Below, piece by piece: positions 24,818 to 33,547 of a stretch of 39,265 bases of DNA. The first letter of the stretch is position 1. Each line of letters starts with the position of its first letter. Origin of the DNA: an uncultured Bacilli bacterium (lineage in GTDB: Bacteria; Bacillota_I; Bacilli_A; RF39; UBA660); the NCBI GenBank assembly GCA_934101185.1, contig CAKOQD010000009.1, positions 1 through 39,265 on the forward strand, given 5' to 3'. The notes under the pieces are model-generated. The model was not told the DNA's origin and ran no database searches. It saw nothing but the letters and a program-made list of their open reading frames with translations. Made by a program: the position numbers and the translations under genes.

Positions 24818-25282
24818 ATGAAAGTAATATTTTTAGATGTAGATGGAGTACTTAATGATCAAGATTTAATTTTTGAGAAGTTTAAGACTAAAGAAATAGA
24901 AATATCAAAAGATAAGTTATTGTTATTAAAAAAAATAATTACAAGTAATGATGATACTAAAGTTGTACTTTCTTCATCATGGAGAATTGGTCTTTTAAGA
25001 AAAGATGGAAAGATAGTCGCAGATACTACTTATCATAAAGAGTTTTTAGAATTATTAAAGGAATATGATATAGAGATATATGATATTACTCCTTCGATGA
25101 TGAGTAGGACAGAAGAAATAAGATATTATTTAGAAAACAATAAAGATATAGAAAGTTATATTATTCTGGATGATGAAGAATTAAATGATGATAATCAAGT
25201 TAAAACAGACTTCTTTAATGGAGGTTTAACTGAGGAACATGTGCCCCTTGCAATAGATATTTTAAAAAGAAAGAAGAGATAA
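24818..25282 (+). CDS. HAD-like hydrolase domain protein
   Basis: A 154-residue small HAD-fold protein. Motif I is FLDVDGVLND with the nucleophilic aspartate, motif II is VVLSSSWR, and YIILDDEELNDDN supplies the late acidic residues. This short LSSSWR-containing pattern matches the HAD domain found in Swiss Army Knife RNA-repair proteins and many stand-alone bacterial relatives. The substrate is unknown. It is packed between maf and the YbaK-type gene with one-base gaps, which suggests a nucleotide/tRNA quality-control cluster. Confidence 0.85.
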   Translation: MKVIFLDVDGVLNDQDLIFEKFKTKEIEISKDKLLLLKKIITSNDDTKVVLSSSWRIGLLRKDGKIVADTTYHKEFLELLKEYDIEIYDITPSMMSRTEEIRYYLENNKDIESYIILDDEELNDDNQVKTDFFNGGLTEEHVPLAIDILKRKKR

Positions 25283-25283
25283 A

Positions 25284-25742
25284 GTGAGTTTAGTAAAAGT
25301 AAAAGAATACTTTAGAAAGTATGGAATAGATGATGAAATAATCGAAGTAGATGGTATTAGTGCTACTGTTATGCAGGCAGCACATGCTCTAGGAGTAGAG
25401 TCAAATCAAATAGCAAAGACTCTTGCATTTATGTTAGATGAACCAATCTTAATAGTAATGTCTGGTGATGCTAAAATAGATAATCATAAGTATAAGGAAT
25501 ATTTTGGTAAAAAAGCTAAGATGATACCACAAGATGATTTAGATAATTTGATTGGTCATAAAATCGGAGGAGTATGTCCTTTTGCTATAAAAGATGGGGT
25601 TAAAGTATATCTTGATTTTTCTTTAAAAGCTAATCGTTATGTTTATCCAGCTTGTGGTAGTGAAAATAGTGCTATTAAGCTTAGTATAGAACAGTTAGAA
25701 AAGTATTCTTCTTATGTAGAATGGGTGGATGTTACTAAGTAG
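25284..25742 (+). CDS. YbaK/ProX-type aminoacyl-tRNA deacylase
   Basis: A 152-residue trans-editing enzyme that hydrolyses mischarged tRNAs (Cys-tRNA-Pro or similar). The family pattern is seen in ATVMQAAHALGVESNQIAKT, the catalytic lysine in that helix, GHKIGGVCPFAI, and LDFSLKANRYVYPACGSENS. It begins with GTG one base after the HAD stop codon and ends the group of tRNA/nucleotide quality-control genes. The exact tRNA specificity cannot be read from the sequence. Confidence 0.9.
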   Translation: MSLVKVKEYFRKYGIDDEIIEVDGISATVMQAAHALGVESNQIAKTLAFMLDEPILIVMSGDAKIDNHKYKEYFGKKAKMIPQDDLDNLIGHKIGGVCPFAIKDGVKVYLDFSLKANRYVYPACGSENSAIKLSIEQLEKYSSYVEWVDVTK

Positions 25743-25765
25743 TGCTTTTCATAGAGTGAAAACTA

Positions 25766-25794
25766 TTGTATAGAATAAAACTAATTGATATAAT
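25766..25794 (+). promoter_or_regulatory. Promoter of the ORF6N gene
   Basis: TTGTAT at 25766-25771 and TATAAT at 25789-25794, spacing 17. It predicts a leader RNA of about 135 bases before the coding region. Confidence 0.65.
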
Positions 25795-25847
25795 GTAATT
25801 GTACTGATTATATTGCTTTTCATTAGTATGACAATTTGAACGATAAC

Positions 25848-25922
25848 GTATATTTTCTTTTAGCAATGAGGAAAATATGCATGGTGCGGAGATATGCCAT
25901 TAGAAGTGGTGTATCTTTTTTT
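25848..25922 (+). promoter_or_regulatory. Structured leader with terminator-like hairpin before the ORF6N gene
   Basis: Two stems lie in the leader. The first pairs GTATATTTTC (25848-25857) with GAAAATATGC (25871-25880). The second pairs GATATGCCAT (25891-25900) with GTGGTGTATC (25906-25915), includes three wobble pairs, and is followed by seven T. The second has the form of an intrinsic terminator placed 10-15 bases before the Shine-Dalgarno, so it may attenuate expression. I recognise no known riboswitch class. Confidence 0.5.
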
Positions 25923-25938
25923 GACTGGAGGGATAATG

Positions 25939-26787
25939 ATGAATGAAATAGTAGAACAAGAAAAGATTGAAGGAATAATATATGAGATTAGAGGAGTGCA
26001 AGTGATGTTGGATAGTGATCTTGCTAACTTATATCAAGTTGAAACTAAAAGAGTCAATGAAGCAGTTAAAAACAATCAGGAAAAGTTTCCAGAAAGATAT
26101 TGTTTTCGATTAAATGATGAAGAGTGTTACAATTTACGCTCTAAGTTTTTATCTGCAAATATAAATGAAAAATCAAGAAGTAATCCTAGAGTTTTTACTG
26201 AGCAGGGAGTATATATGATAGCAACAGTTCTTAAAGGAAAAAAAGCTAGTATTGTGACTCTTCAAATAATGGATGCATTTGTATTGATGAAGAAATATAT
26301 TTCACATGATATTATGAGTAATAGACTGTTTATAAATCATGAAGAGGGAATACTGAAATTAGAGGAATCATTTGATAAGTTTTCTTCTAAACAGAATACT
26401 ATTATTTATGATGGAAAGATATATGATGCATATAGTACTTTGTTAGATATATTTAATGATTCAAAAAAAGAAGTGATAATTGTAGACAATTATGCTAATA
26501 AAGAGTTATTTGATATATTAAGAAACATTGATAGAAAGATTATTGTAATATCAAAAAACTTAGATGATGTTTTAATGAAAAAGTATAATAATCAGTATTC
26601 AAATATTATTTTTATAAATAATGATTTTTTTCATGATAGATATATTATTTTAGATAGAACAGAAGTATATGTAAGTGGAATGTCATTAAAAGATGTTGGA
26701 AAGAAATATAGTTATATTTATAAAATGAATGAAAAAATGTTTATTGATGAATTGATTAAAAAAATTGAGGATATAGTAGAACTTTGA
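25939..26787 (+). CDS. ORF6N-domain protein with PLD-like C-terminus
   Basis: About 282 residues. The N-terminal ORF6N domain (about 1-110) reads YEIRGVQVMLDSDLANLYQV, then KRVNEAVKNNQEKFPERYCF and TEQGVYMIATVLKGKKA; this domain is a DNA-binding module of phage antirepressor-like proteins. After a helical link, the C-terminal part (about 160-282) resembles a phospholipase D-like fold with a reduced active-site motif (VIIVDNYANKELFDIL, FFHDRYIILDRTEVYVSGMS), keeping His and the later Asp but not a full HKD pair. The start is chosen by GGAGG seven bases before ATG 25939; ATG 25936 is the alternative. The gene interrupts core genes and has structured DNA on both sides, so it is probably a mobile or phage-derived accessory gene. 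Confidence 0.8.
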   Translation: MNEIVEQEKIEGIIYEIRGVQVMLDSDLANLYQVETKRVNEAVKNNQEKFPERYCFRLNDEECYNLRSKFLSANINEKSRSNPRVFTEQGVYMIATVLKGKKASIVTLQIMDAFVLMKKYISHDIMSNRLFINHEEGILKLEESFDKFSSKQNTIIYDGKIYDAYSTLLDIFNDSKKEVIIVDNYANKELFDILRNIDRKIIVISKNLDDVLMKKYNNQYSNIIFINNDFFHDRYIILDRTEVYVSGMSLKDVGKKYSYIYKMNEKMFIDELIKKIEDIVEL

Positions 26788-26790
26788 TGA

Positions 26791-27033
26791 TTTGCGGTCG
26801 AAATTTTCGACCGCAAACTTGATTTTTTATTTGAAACCATTGATATTACGGCATATTTGCGGTCGAAAATTTCGACCGCAAAATATAAATAGTTGATTTT
26901 TATTGATTAAAGGTGTCATAAAACTTTAATTTTTAGAATAATTTGCGGTCCCAAGAATGACTAAAAAATTGATGTTTTTTACTGAAATCCTTGATATTAC
27001 TATGTGTTTGTGGTCACAATTTGTGACCGCAAA
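26791..27033. repeat. Palindromic repeat array
   Basis: Two perfect 27-base palindromes, at 26791-26817 and 26856-26882, have arms TTTGCGGTCGAAA and a one-base centre. A third at 27007-27033 has arms TTTGTGGTCACAA / TTGTGACCGCAAA with one mismatch. A lone half site, TTTGCGGTC, is at 26942-26950. The spacers are also related: both contain a TTGATATTAC segment preceded by a T-rich stretch (26822-26849 and 26969-27000). The array thus looks like two copies of a unit (palindrome, spacer, palindrome), the second degraded. The GC-rich arms stand out in AT-rich DNA. Confidence 0.9.
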
Positions 27034-27042
27034 ATGATTAAT

Positions 27043-27071
27043 TTGACAAAAGCGAAAAAATGTGCTATAAT
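27043..27071 (+). promoter_or_regulatory. Sigma-A-type promoter of the 27096 gene
   Basis: TTGACA at 27043-27048 and TATAAT at 27066-27071, spacing 17. It begins 10 bases after the last palindrome, which could act as an operator for it. Confidence 0.85.
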
Positions 27072-27095
27072 TTAGACATTTTAAGAGGTGACAGA

Positions 27096-27725
27096 ATGAG
27101 TAATATTAATAGAGAAGATGAACTTAAATTAGCTAATTATTTAATAGAATTAATGAATAGTTCTCTTGATGGTAATTTATCTTTTGATAAGTATGAAGAG
27201 TATTGTAAGTTTTTAAAAGAAGCAATTTCATCAGATGTTGTTGAAGATCCATCGTTGTTAGCTAATATTTTACTTAATGCTTCAGTTGTGACTGATAATA
27301 AGAGAGAAGAAGTAAAATATGGAGTTTATGAAAGATATTTGAAGAGTATAATTGCTAGAGAAGTACGTAAGACACTTGGTGGTAATGGCAGTTTCTTAAA
27401 GAAAGAAATAAAAGAATTAAGAAATAGATTTGATGATAGTACTATTACTTTATATAAATTTTATAGTTTTTGTGAAAAGGTTAATTTAGCGCTTATTGCA
27501 CAACTTGAAGATGTTGATTATGTTAGTTGTTTACATACATTGCAAACTGTTAAGGTTTATACACCAAAGAATGCTGATGAGTATATGGCTTTACAAGAAT
27601 TTAATTCTATATTGTCTTCATTAGAGGTTGAAAATAATGATGATTTCTTAGATGATTTTCATAAGGCTTTGAATAGTATAGTGTCAAAGAGTGAAGAGTT
27701 ACAATCTAATTTAAAGAGAAGATAG
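27096..27725 (+). CDS. Unknown soluble protein, first of a pair
   Basis: A 209-residue, largely helical, acidic protein that I do not assign to a family. It has no signal peptide or membrane segment. The start at 27096 has AGAGGTG five bases before it; an upstream in-frame ATG at 27060 is inside the promoter and is rejected. It is followed 17 bases later by a second unknown gene, probably in the same transcript, and then by cdsA-rseP. Confidence 0.75.
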   Translation: MSNINREDELKLANYLIELMNSSLDGNLSFDKYEEYCKFLKEAISSDVVEDPSLLANILLNASVVTDNKREEVKYGVYERYLKSIIAREVRKTLGGNGSFLKKEIKELRNRFDDSTITLYKFYSFCEKVNLALIAQLEDVDYVSCLHTLQTVKVYTPKNADEYMALQEFNSILSSLEVENNDDFLDDFHKALNSIVSKSEELQSNLKRR

Positions 27726-27742
27726 TTTTTTAAGGGGGATTT

Positions 27743-28177
27743 ATGAGTAAATTAGATAGTCTTTTAGTTGTAAAAGAAGAATTATTAAAAAGAGTAAATA
27801 ATTATGAAGAGTATAAAGATATATATCTTTTAGAAACATTAAAAAATCAATTACTACAAAATGATAAGTTAATTAAAAAAGAACTTAATGACATGAGATC
27901 AGTTTCTATAATTTCTAGGGAAGATATAGTAATTGGCTTTGAGGATAGATTAGTGCGTACTAATATAGATAATAATAGACCTGTTGCAAAATGTATACAA
28001 TCTGGTGATTATGATATATTAACCTTAGATGATAGAATGAACTTACACATAAAAAGTGGTATTACTAATCAAGTTTATGTATCTTTTGATGAAAGAGTTA
28101 TTATTGATAAAGGTAAGGAACTTGGATATTTAGTGCCATGTAAAGAAATGAAAAAGAGTGGAGTAAAAGAGCGATAA
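27743..28177 (+). CDS. Unknown protein, second of a pair
   Basis: A 144-residue protein of unknown family. The first 50 residues are helical with coiled-coil potential (LLVVKEELLKRVNNYEEY), and the rest looks beta-rich (VVIDKGKELGYLVPCKEMKK near the end, YDILTLDDRMNLHIKSG mid-way). AAGGGGG lies four bases before the ATG. No membrane segments are seen. It ends at a weak terminator-like hairpin. Confidence 0.7.
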   Translation: MSKLDSLLVVKEELLKRVNNYEEYKDIYLLETLKNQLLQNDKLIKKELNDMRSVSIISREDIVIGFEDRLVRTNIDNNRPVAKCIQSGDYDILTLDDRMNLHIKSGITNQVYVSFDERVIIDKGKELGYLVPCKEMKKSGVKER

Positions 28178-28192
28178 TTATTGCTTTTTTTT
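28170..28192 (+). terminator. Weak terminator-like hairpin before cdsA
   Basis: AGCGA (28170-28174) and TTGCT (28181-28185) pair with one wobble, followed by a run of T. The stem is short, so partial read-through to cdsA is likely. Confidence 0.4.
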
Positions 28193-28229
28193 TATATATT
28201 TTATATAATTGTTCTAGGATGTGATAATT

Positions 28230-29030
28230 TTGAAAACAAGAATAATTAGTGCAATAATAATGATAATGGTAGTTATACCTCTTGTGTTGATGGGAGGATT
28301 ACCATTTAAAGTACTTGCAATAGCACTTGCAATACTTGGATTAAAAGAATTAATTGATTTAAGAAAAAAAGAAAGTGATATACCAATAGTAATGGAAGTT
28401 ATTTCATATTTATTTGTTATTTTTTTAATAGCGTTTGGAAATAATTATTATTTTATAGATTATTCATTAACGTATCAAATATTTATAATACTTTTCTTAG
28501 TATTTTTATTACCATTAGTATTAATAAATAATAATGAAAAATATAATATAAAGGATGCGTTATATTTAATGTCATCAACTTTATTCTTAGCAATATCTTT
28601 TAATACATTTATATTGATTGAAAATATGGGTGTTGTTTATATTATATATATAGCATTAATAACTGTTATGACTGATACTTTTGCCTATGCTGGTGGAAGT
28701 TTAATAGGAAGACACAAGCTTTGTCCTAAAATTAGTCCAAACAAAACAGTTGAGGGTGCAGTAATAGGTAGTTTAGTGGGCACTATTATACCTGTTATGT
28801 TTTATAGTCTTATAATTACTACAAATGAGAATATACTAGTAGTAGTCTTAATAACATTACTACTTTCAGTTATAGGACAACTTGGTGATTTAGTATTTTC
28901 AAGTATAAAAAGATATTATAAAGTAAAAGATTATTCAAATATTATACCCGGTCATGGTGGTATACTTGATAGATTAGATAGTTTAATATTTGTAGTACTT
29001 ACATTTATATTATTTATGAACATTTTATAA
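28230..29030 (+). CDS. cdsA: Phosphatidate cytidylyltransferase
   Basis: Makes CDP-diacylglycerol from phosphatidic acid and CTP, the precursor used by PgsA. It is a polytopic membrane protein of about 266 residues with eight or so hydrophobic helices. The family signature is complete at the C-terminus: SSIKRYYKVKDYSNIIPGHG followed by GILDRLDS. I use TTG 28230, which has the GGATGTGATAATT leader; a GTG at 28221 lies too close to that Shine-Dalgarno. rseP follows after 11 bases, the usual bacterial linkage. Confidence 0.95.
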   Translation: MKTRIISAIIMIMVVIPLVLMGGLPFKVLAIALAILGLKELIDLRKKESDIPIVMEVISYLFVIFLIAFGNNYYFIDYSLTYQIFIILFLVFLLPLVLINNNEKYNIKDALYLMSSTLFLAISFNTFILIENMGVVYIIYIALITVMTDTFAYAGGSLIGRHKLCPKISPNKTVEGAVIGSLVGTIIPVMFYSLIITTNENILVVVLITLLLSVIGQLGDLVFSSIKRYYKVKDYSNIIPGHGGILDRLDSLIFVVLTFILFMNIL

Positions 29031-29041
29031 GGAGGCTTAAT

Positions 29042-30088
29042 ATGTTGACGTTAATATTATTTATATTTATTTTAGGTATTATAGTTTTAGTACATGAAGG
29101 AGGACATTTCTTATTTGCTAAATTAGTGGGAGTTCATGTATATGAATTTTCCATAGGAATGGGCCCTAAGGTTATTCAAAAAATAGCAAAAGATAAGACA
29201 AAATATTCAATAAGATTAATTCCAATTGGTGGCTTTGTTTCTCTAGCGGGAGAAGAAGTTGATCCTGAAAAGTTAAAGGAACATAAAGGGAGTAATCTTC
29301 AAGATAAAAAACCATGGCAAAGATTTTTAGTAATGTTCATGGGAGTAGGGTTTAATTTTATATTTGCATTTTTAATATTAATTATATCTGGTTTAATATT
29401 TGGTGCTCCTAGTACGGAACCAATAATTACTGAAGTGGCAGATAATTATCCTGCTGCTATCGCGGGAATTGAAGCTAATGATAAAGTATTAAGAATAAAT
29501 GATCATAAAGTTACTTATAAAGATGATATATCATTATATTTAGCACTTGAAGATTTAAATAATACAGTAGAGTTTGAAGTAGAAAAACAAGATGGAACTG
29601 TAAGAACGTATCAAGTTAAACCAATAAAAGAAATAGCAAGTGATAAAAGTGAAAGGTATATTGTAGGTATAGTGATGGGAAGTGAAACTCATCATGGACT
29701 TAGTAATGCTATAAAGTATGGTATAAACGAAGGACTATCAATATTTAAACAAATGTATATTGTTTTAGGTAATCTATTTACTGGTGAAGTATCAGTTAAT
29801 CAATTGAGTGGCCCAGTTGGAATATATTCAGTTGTGGGACAAATGAGTAAACAAGGATTAGTGGCTTTGATATATTTAATGGCACTTCTAAGTATAAATG
29901 TTGGAGTAATTAACTTATTACCATTACCAGCATTTGATGGAGGAAGAATATTATTCTTATTAATTGAAAAGATTAAAGGTAGTCCAGTTGATCCTAAAGT
30001 AGAAAATACAATTCATTCAATAGGATTTATTCTATTAATATTATTGATGTTATATGTAACGTTTAATGATATATTGAGATTGTTTTAG
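29042..30088 (+). CDS. rseP: Site-2 protease RseP/RasP (M50)
   Basis: A 348-residue intramembrane zinc metalloprotease that cuts anti-sigma factors and leftover signal peptides. The zinc motif HEGGH is in the first membrane helix (IIVLVHEGGHFLFAKLVGV), a single PDZ domain lies at about 120-200 (GIEANDKVLRINDHKV), and the third metal ligand is in PLPAFDGGR near the C-terminus. The start follows AAGGAGGC. It is the last gene of the cdsA-rseP unit before the accessory island. Confidence 0.96.
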   Translation: MLTLILFIFILGIIVLVHEGGHFLFAKLVGVHVYEFSIGMGPKVIQKIAKDKTKYSIRLIPIGGFVSLAGEEVDPEKLKEHKGSNLQDKKPWQRFLVMFMGVGFNFIFAFLILIISGLIFGAPSTEPIITEVADNYPAAIAGIEANDKVLRINDHKVTYKDDISLYLALEDLNNTVEFEVEKQDGTVRTYQVKPIKEIASDKSERYIVGIVMGSETHHGLSNAIKYGINEGLSIFKQMYIVLGNLFTGEVSVNQLSGPVGIYSVVGQMSKQGLVALIYLMALLSINVGVINLLPLPAFDGGRILFLLIEKIKGSPVDPKVENTIHSIGFILLILLMLYVTFNDILRLF

Positions 30089-30302
30089 ATAAAGATTAGA
30101 CTTAGGTCTTTTCTTTTTTTTATGTGTTTGAATGGTGTTATGGGATTCGTGAGGTATTAGATTTTGCTTGGAAAAGTGGCAAAAATTTTCAATGGATTTT
30201 GATAATTGAACCGAAAATTATTAATTTATTAGCAAAATAATAAAAAACATTAAAAATATGATATAATAATTATTGAGATTTTACATGATTAGGAGGATTA
30301 TT

Positions 30303-31460
30303 ATGTTTGAGGAAAAGAGAAAATTAAAATTAAAATGTTTTGAGTATTTAGGATCATATGGTGAAAATATACGAACAAAATTTAGTAATATATGTAATAA
30401 AACAGGTATGTATAATGTTCCTGAAGAATTATTTCAAAAGAGAACTCCTAGAAAAAATAGAGTATTAATTTCTTGGAAAACAGTAAAGAAAAATAATTTG
30501 GATATGAAAAAATTAGAATCATTTGAAAATGGCGTTGCTGTAGAATTTATGAATAATGACTATTTTGATGAAGAAAATCAAAGTAATCCGTTATTTATAG
30601 AACTAAAAAATAAATTAGGAGCAGATGACAATGTTTCATCAATTATTACGTTTAGATCAGAAAATGGAAGTTCATCTTCCTCAATTCCAAGGATTGCTTT
30701 TTCTAAATTTATAGATAATACAGAAATTAATTATAAAGGTCAAAAAATAGTTATTAACGAGAAAAATTATATGAACTATAAATTAAACAAAACTGTTGAT
30801 GGTTTAGGCTCTGGAATAGGTAATGATAAGTGGAATGGGTTTCTATTTGTTTCTATCAAGGGTGGACAACAAGATACAATTGAAACACATAAAGCAAACC
30901 CAATAACATTATTTAATCCGGCATGTGAATACGCAAATGCTGATGTTAGTATTGATATTGATTTAACTTTATCTTATTTTGCAATGAGAAGTATAGATGA
31001 TAATAATTTACCGGAAGATAAAAGAACACAACATAAAGATTTATTATATAAACTATCAGAAATGTTAAAAAACATTAATTATGAATTAAATGAAAATAGC
31101 ATTTCTCTATTTAAATATTGTAATATGCATCCCTCGATGGCAATAAATGAGGATAAATTACTTGATCCTATCCAATTAAAAGAAATTTCTATATCAAATT
31201 TTAATATAACAGAATCCGCTGAATCTGAAAGTATAGATATAACACATAATGAAGCAGTGAACAAAGAAATATATTATTGGGATAGCAAAAGAAATTGCGT
31301 TCTTTCGCCGGCTAGGCCAACAAATTTGTTTTGGTCTTATCATTTATCAAATATGATGCAACAAGATTTCAATCTAAGCGGATACATAAAATATGAAGAA
31401 GAAATATATAATAAAAGACAAAATTTTAAAGAATTTTTTGATTTTACAAGTGATATTTAA
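30303..31460 (+). CDS. Unknown protein partnered with a DNA methyltransferase
   Basis: A 385-residue soluble protein in no family I recognise. It has an N-terminal Lys/Arg-rich part (PEELFQKRTPRKNRVLISWK), a central segment NGFLFVSIKGGQQDTIETHK followed by NPITLFNPACEYANADV, and an acidic C-terminus. No clear PD-(D/E)xK or HNH motif stands out. The start is ATG 30303 with AGGAGG six to seven bases before it, and an extended -10 (TGATATAAT, 30259-30267) lies upstream. The methyltransferase gene starts 15 bases downstream, so this could be the restriction or target-recognition partner. That role is inferred from context only. Confidence 0.7.
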   Translation: MFEEKRKLKLKCFEYLGSYGENIRTKFSNICNKTGMYNVPEELFQKRTPRKNRVLISWKTVKKNNLDMKKLESFENGVAVEFMNNDYFDEENQSNPLFIELKNKLGADDNVSSIITFRSENGSSSSSIPRIAFSKFIDNTEINYKGQKIVINEKNYMNYKLNKTVDGLGSGIGNDKWNGFLFVSIKGGQQDTIETHKANPITLFNPACEYANADVSIDIDLTLSYFAMRSIDDNNLPEDKRTQHKDLLYKLSEMLKNINYELNENSISLFKYCNMHPSMAINEDKLLDPIQLKEISISNFNITESAESESIDITHNEAVNKEIYYWDSKRNCVLSPARPTNLFWSYHLSNMMQQDFNLSGYIKYEEEIYNKRQNFKEFFDFTSDI

Positions 31461-31475
31461 TAAAAAGGAGGAAGT

Positions 31476-33503
31476 ATGAAAAAATTAAATGAAATTAAGA
31501 AATTGTTGCCAAATGATATTGAAGAAAATTTATTAATTTCTGCTATTTTTGATGTTAGTCGAAAATATGATAGTTTTTTTGTAAAAGAATTAAAAAGAAT
31601 AAAGAAAGATATGGGAATTACGGTAGATTTAGTTGAAAGAAATCGATTGAGAAAAGCATATTATTATTCTTTGCCAAATAAATACAATATTAAATTTTCG
31701 TATACAGAAGAACAATTATTGGAAGTTCTAGATGATTTTATAGCAAGATTAAAATATTATGATTCAGACACTATTATTTCATCTCTACAAAAAAGAATTG
31801 AAGACGTCGGTAGTGATCGAATAAACAAGAATACAAAAGAATGGTTAAATATATATAATGAAAAAAGAAAAAAATGGTGTTATTCTCTATTGATTCTTAG
31901 GGTAAACCAAAAATTATTTATTGATTTGGATTGCTCTTTGGATAGATTGACAAGTTTTGTTTCGAATACATATAATAAATTAGAAAATTACAGATATTTA
32001 TCTATTGTTTTTGACGGTAATTTGGTTGATAAAAGTGGAAAAGATGTTACTTGGCAAACAATTTATAAAATGAGTATTTTTGCTGAAAATTTTGTACAGT
32101 TCAAAGGTAAATTTTTTGCATTTCACAAAGAAAAGCAAGTAAAAAAATTGAGTGATTTTTTAAAAAATAGAAACATTGACAATTGTGACGAAATAGCTTC
32201 AAGTTTTTACGAAAATGTATCTTGTGGTTTTAAATTTGAAGACTGTTATTTAAGTTCGGATCTGACAAAAAAAATACTTGTTTTAAAGAAAATAGAATTA
32301 GATGAAAGCAACATTCCTTGTCCTTCTTGTATGACCACAATTCAACAAGGAAATTCATATCCAGAAATGTTCTTAAGAAGTTGGGAATGTAAAAATCCAA
32401 AATGTCCTGATAGAAGTAAATCGGGAAGAGGTAAACGTTTTGACGAATATGGGACATATAGATATTTTAAATTATCAGAAGGAAACGCAAGCAATATAAT
32501 TAATGATGATCTATATAAAAATTGGCATAGAGATATATTTAATAAGGATTTAGATTATATTGAATATTTAATTATGGCATATTCATGGAACTTAGAAAAT
32601 ATATGTCTTGTAAATTTTGAAGATTATAAAAAACAATTAAATAGAAACATCTTTATTAATAATGATAAAAAATTATTTAAATTATCAGAAATCAATTATG
32701 ATAAATTGCCTATCTATAAGTTGTTTAAATTATTATCAAAACAAATCAATATTGATAATATTTCAGGGGGGAAAATATTAAAAACTAATTTTGAGATATT
32801 TAATGATAATTCATCGTTGTATTTGAAAAAAATTTCTCAAAACCAAATTGGAGCCGCTATTACATCACCGCCATATTATAATGCCAGAGAATATTCTCAA
32901 TGGGAAAATTTAATAATGTATTTAATTGATATGATGATTAATGCGAATTCTGTGTATTACGCCTTATCAAATAATACATATTATTTATATAATATTGGCG
33001 ATATAGTTTCGGAAGATAATATATATGTTAATTCCAATATGTCTAAGCACAGAATACAACTGGGATTTTTATCTTGTATGTTTTTCGAAATTGTTGGTTT
33101 TAATTTAAGTGGAAATATAATTTGGGATAAAGGTGAAGTTCAATCTAAAAGAAATTCAACAATCAATTTATTTAGTGGATATATTAAACCTGTTAATTGT
33201 TATGAGCACATGTTTGTTTTCAATAAAGGTAGTAATACACGTGATAATAGTAGTATTGTGAAAATTAGTCCAGTAATAAAAATAAATAGTAAAGGTGAAA
33301 ATACATATAAACATACAGCTCCATATCCTTTAGATTTAGTGGCACAAATAAATAAGTTTGCATTAAAAGATAAATATATTTTAGACCCATTTTTAGGGAG
33401 CGGGACTACATTAGTATGGTGTAAAAATAATGGCTATAAAGGAATTGGCTTTGAATTAAATAAAATATACTATGATTTATGTATTGAAAACGTATTTAAA
33501 TGA
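31476..33503 (+). CDS. DNA methyltransferase (N4-cytosine or N6-adenine type) with zinc ribbon
   Basis: A 675-residue protein. The catalytic motif IV is TSPPYYNAREYSQW (about residue 464) and the AdoMet motif I is DPFLGSGTTLVWCKNNGYKG (about 637). Motif IV precedes motif I, the beta-type order. TSPPY is used by both m4C and m6A enzymes, so the base modified is uncertain. About 460 residues precede the catalytic part; within it is a zinc ribbon (CPSC at about 282, then ECKNPKC). The N-terminal region may recognise DNA or contact the upstream protein. It is preceded by AAAGGAGG and follows the unknown gene after 15 bases, as in a restriction-modification operon. Its downstream partner region is decayed. 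Confidence 0.88.
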   Translation: MKKLNEIKKLLPNDIEENLLISAIFDVSRKYDSFFVKELKRIKKDMGITVDLVERNRLRKAYYYSLPNKYNIKFSYTEEQLLEVLDDFIARLKYYDSDTIISSLQKRIEDVGSDRINKNTKEWLNIYNEKRKKWCYSLLILRVNQKLFIDLDCSLDRLTSFVSNTYNKLENYRYLSIVFDGNLVDKSGKDVTWQTIYKMSIFAENFVQFKGKFFAFHKEKQVKKLSDFLKNRNIDNCDEIASSFYENVSCGFKFEDCYLSSDLTKKILVLKKIELDESNIPCPSCMTTIQQGNSYPEMFLRSWECKNPKCPDRSKSGRGKRFDEYGTYRYFKLSEGNASNIINDDLYKNWHRDIFNKDLDYIEYLIMAYSWNLENICLVNFEDYKKQLNRNIFINNDKKLFKLSEINYDKLPIYKLFKLLSKQINIDNISGGKILKTNFEIFNDNSSLYLKKISQNQIGAAITSPPYYNAREYSQWENLIMYLIDMMINANSVYYALSNNTYYLYNIGDIVSEDNIYVNSNMSKHRIQLGFLSCMFFEIVGFNLSGNIIWDKGEVQSKRNSTINLFSGYIKPVNCYEHMFVFNKGSNTRDNSSIVKISPVIKINSKGENTYKHTAPYPLDLVAQINKFALKDKYILDPFLGSGTTLVWCKNNGYKGIGFELNKIYYDLCIENVFK

Positions 33504-33547
33504 ATTATTTCCTTTTATACCATTAATATTTGAAATATTTAATTATA

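Noticed and set aside
26791..27033. CRISPR array
   Set aside because: The repeats are full palindromes, only three in number, with spacers that resemble each other, and no cas genes are present.
27060..27095. Longer start for the 27096 gene at 27060
   Set aside because: It lies between the -35 and -10 elements, so it would not be transcribed; 27096 has a good Shine-Dalgarno.
30095..30120. Terminator after rseP
   Set aside because: Only a 4-bp stem (AGAC/GTCT) precedes the T-run, too weak to list.
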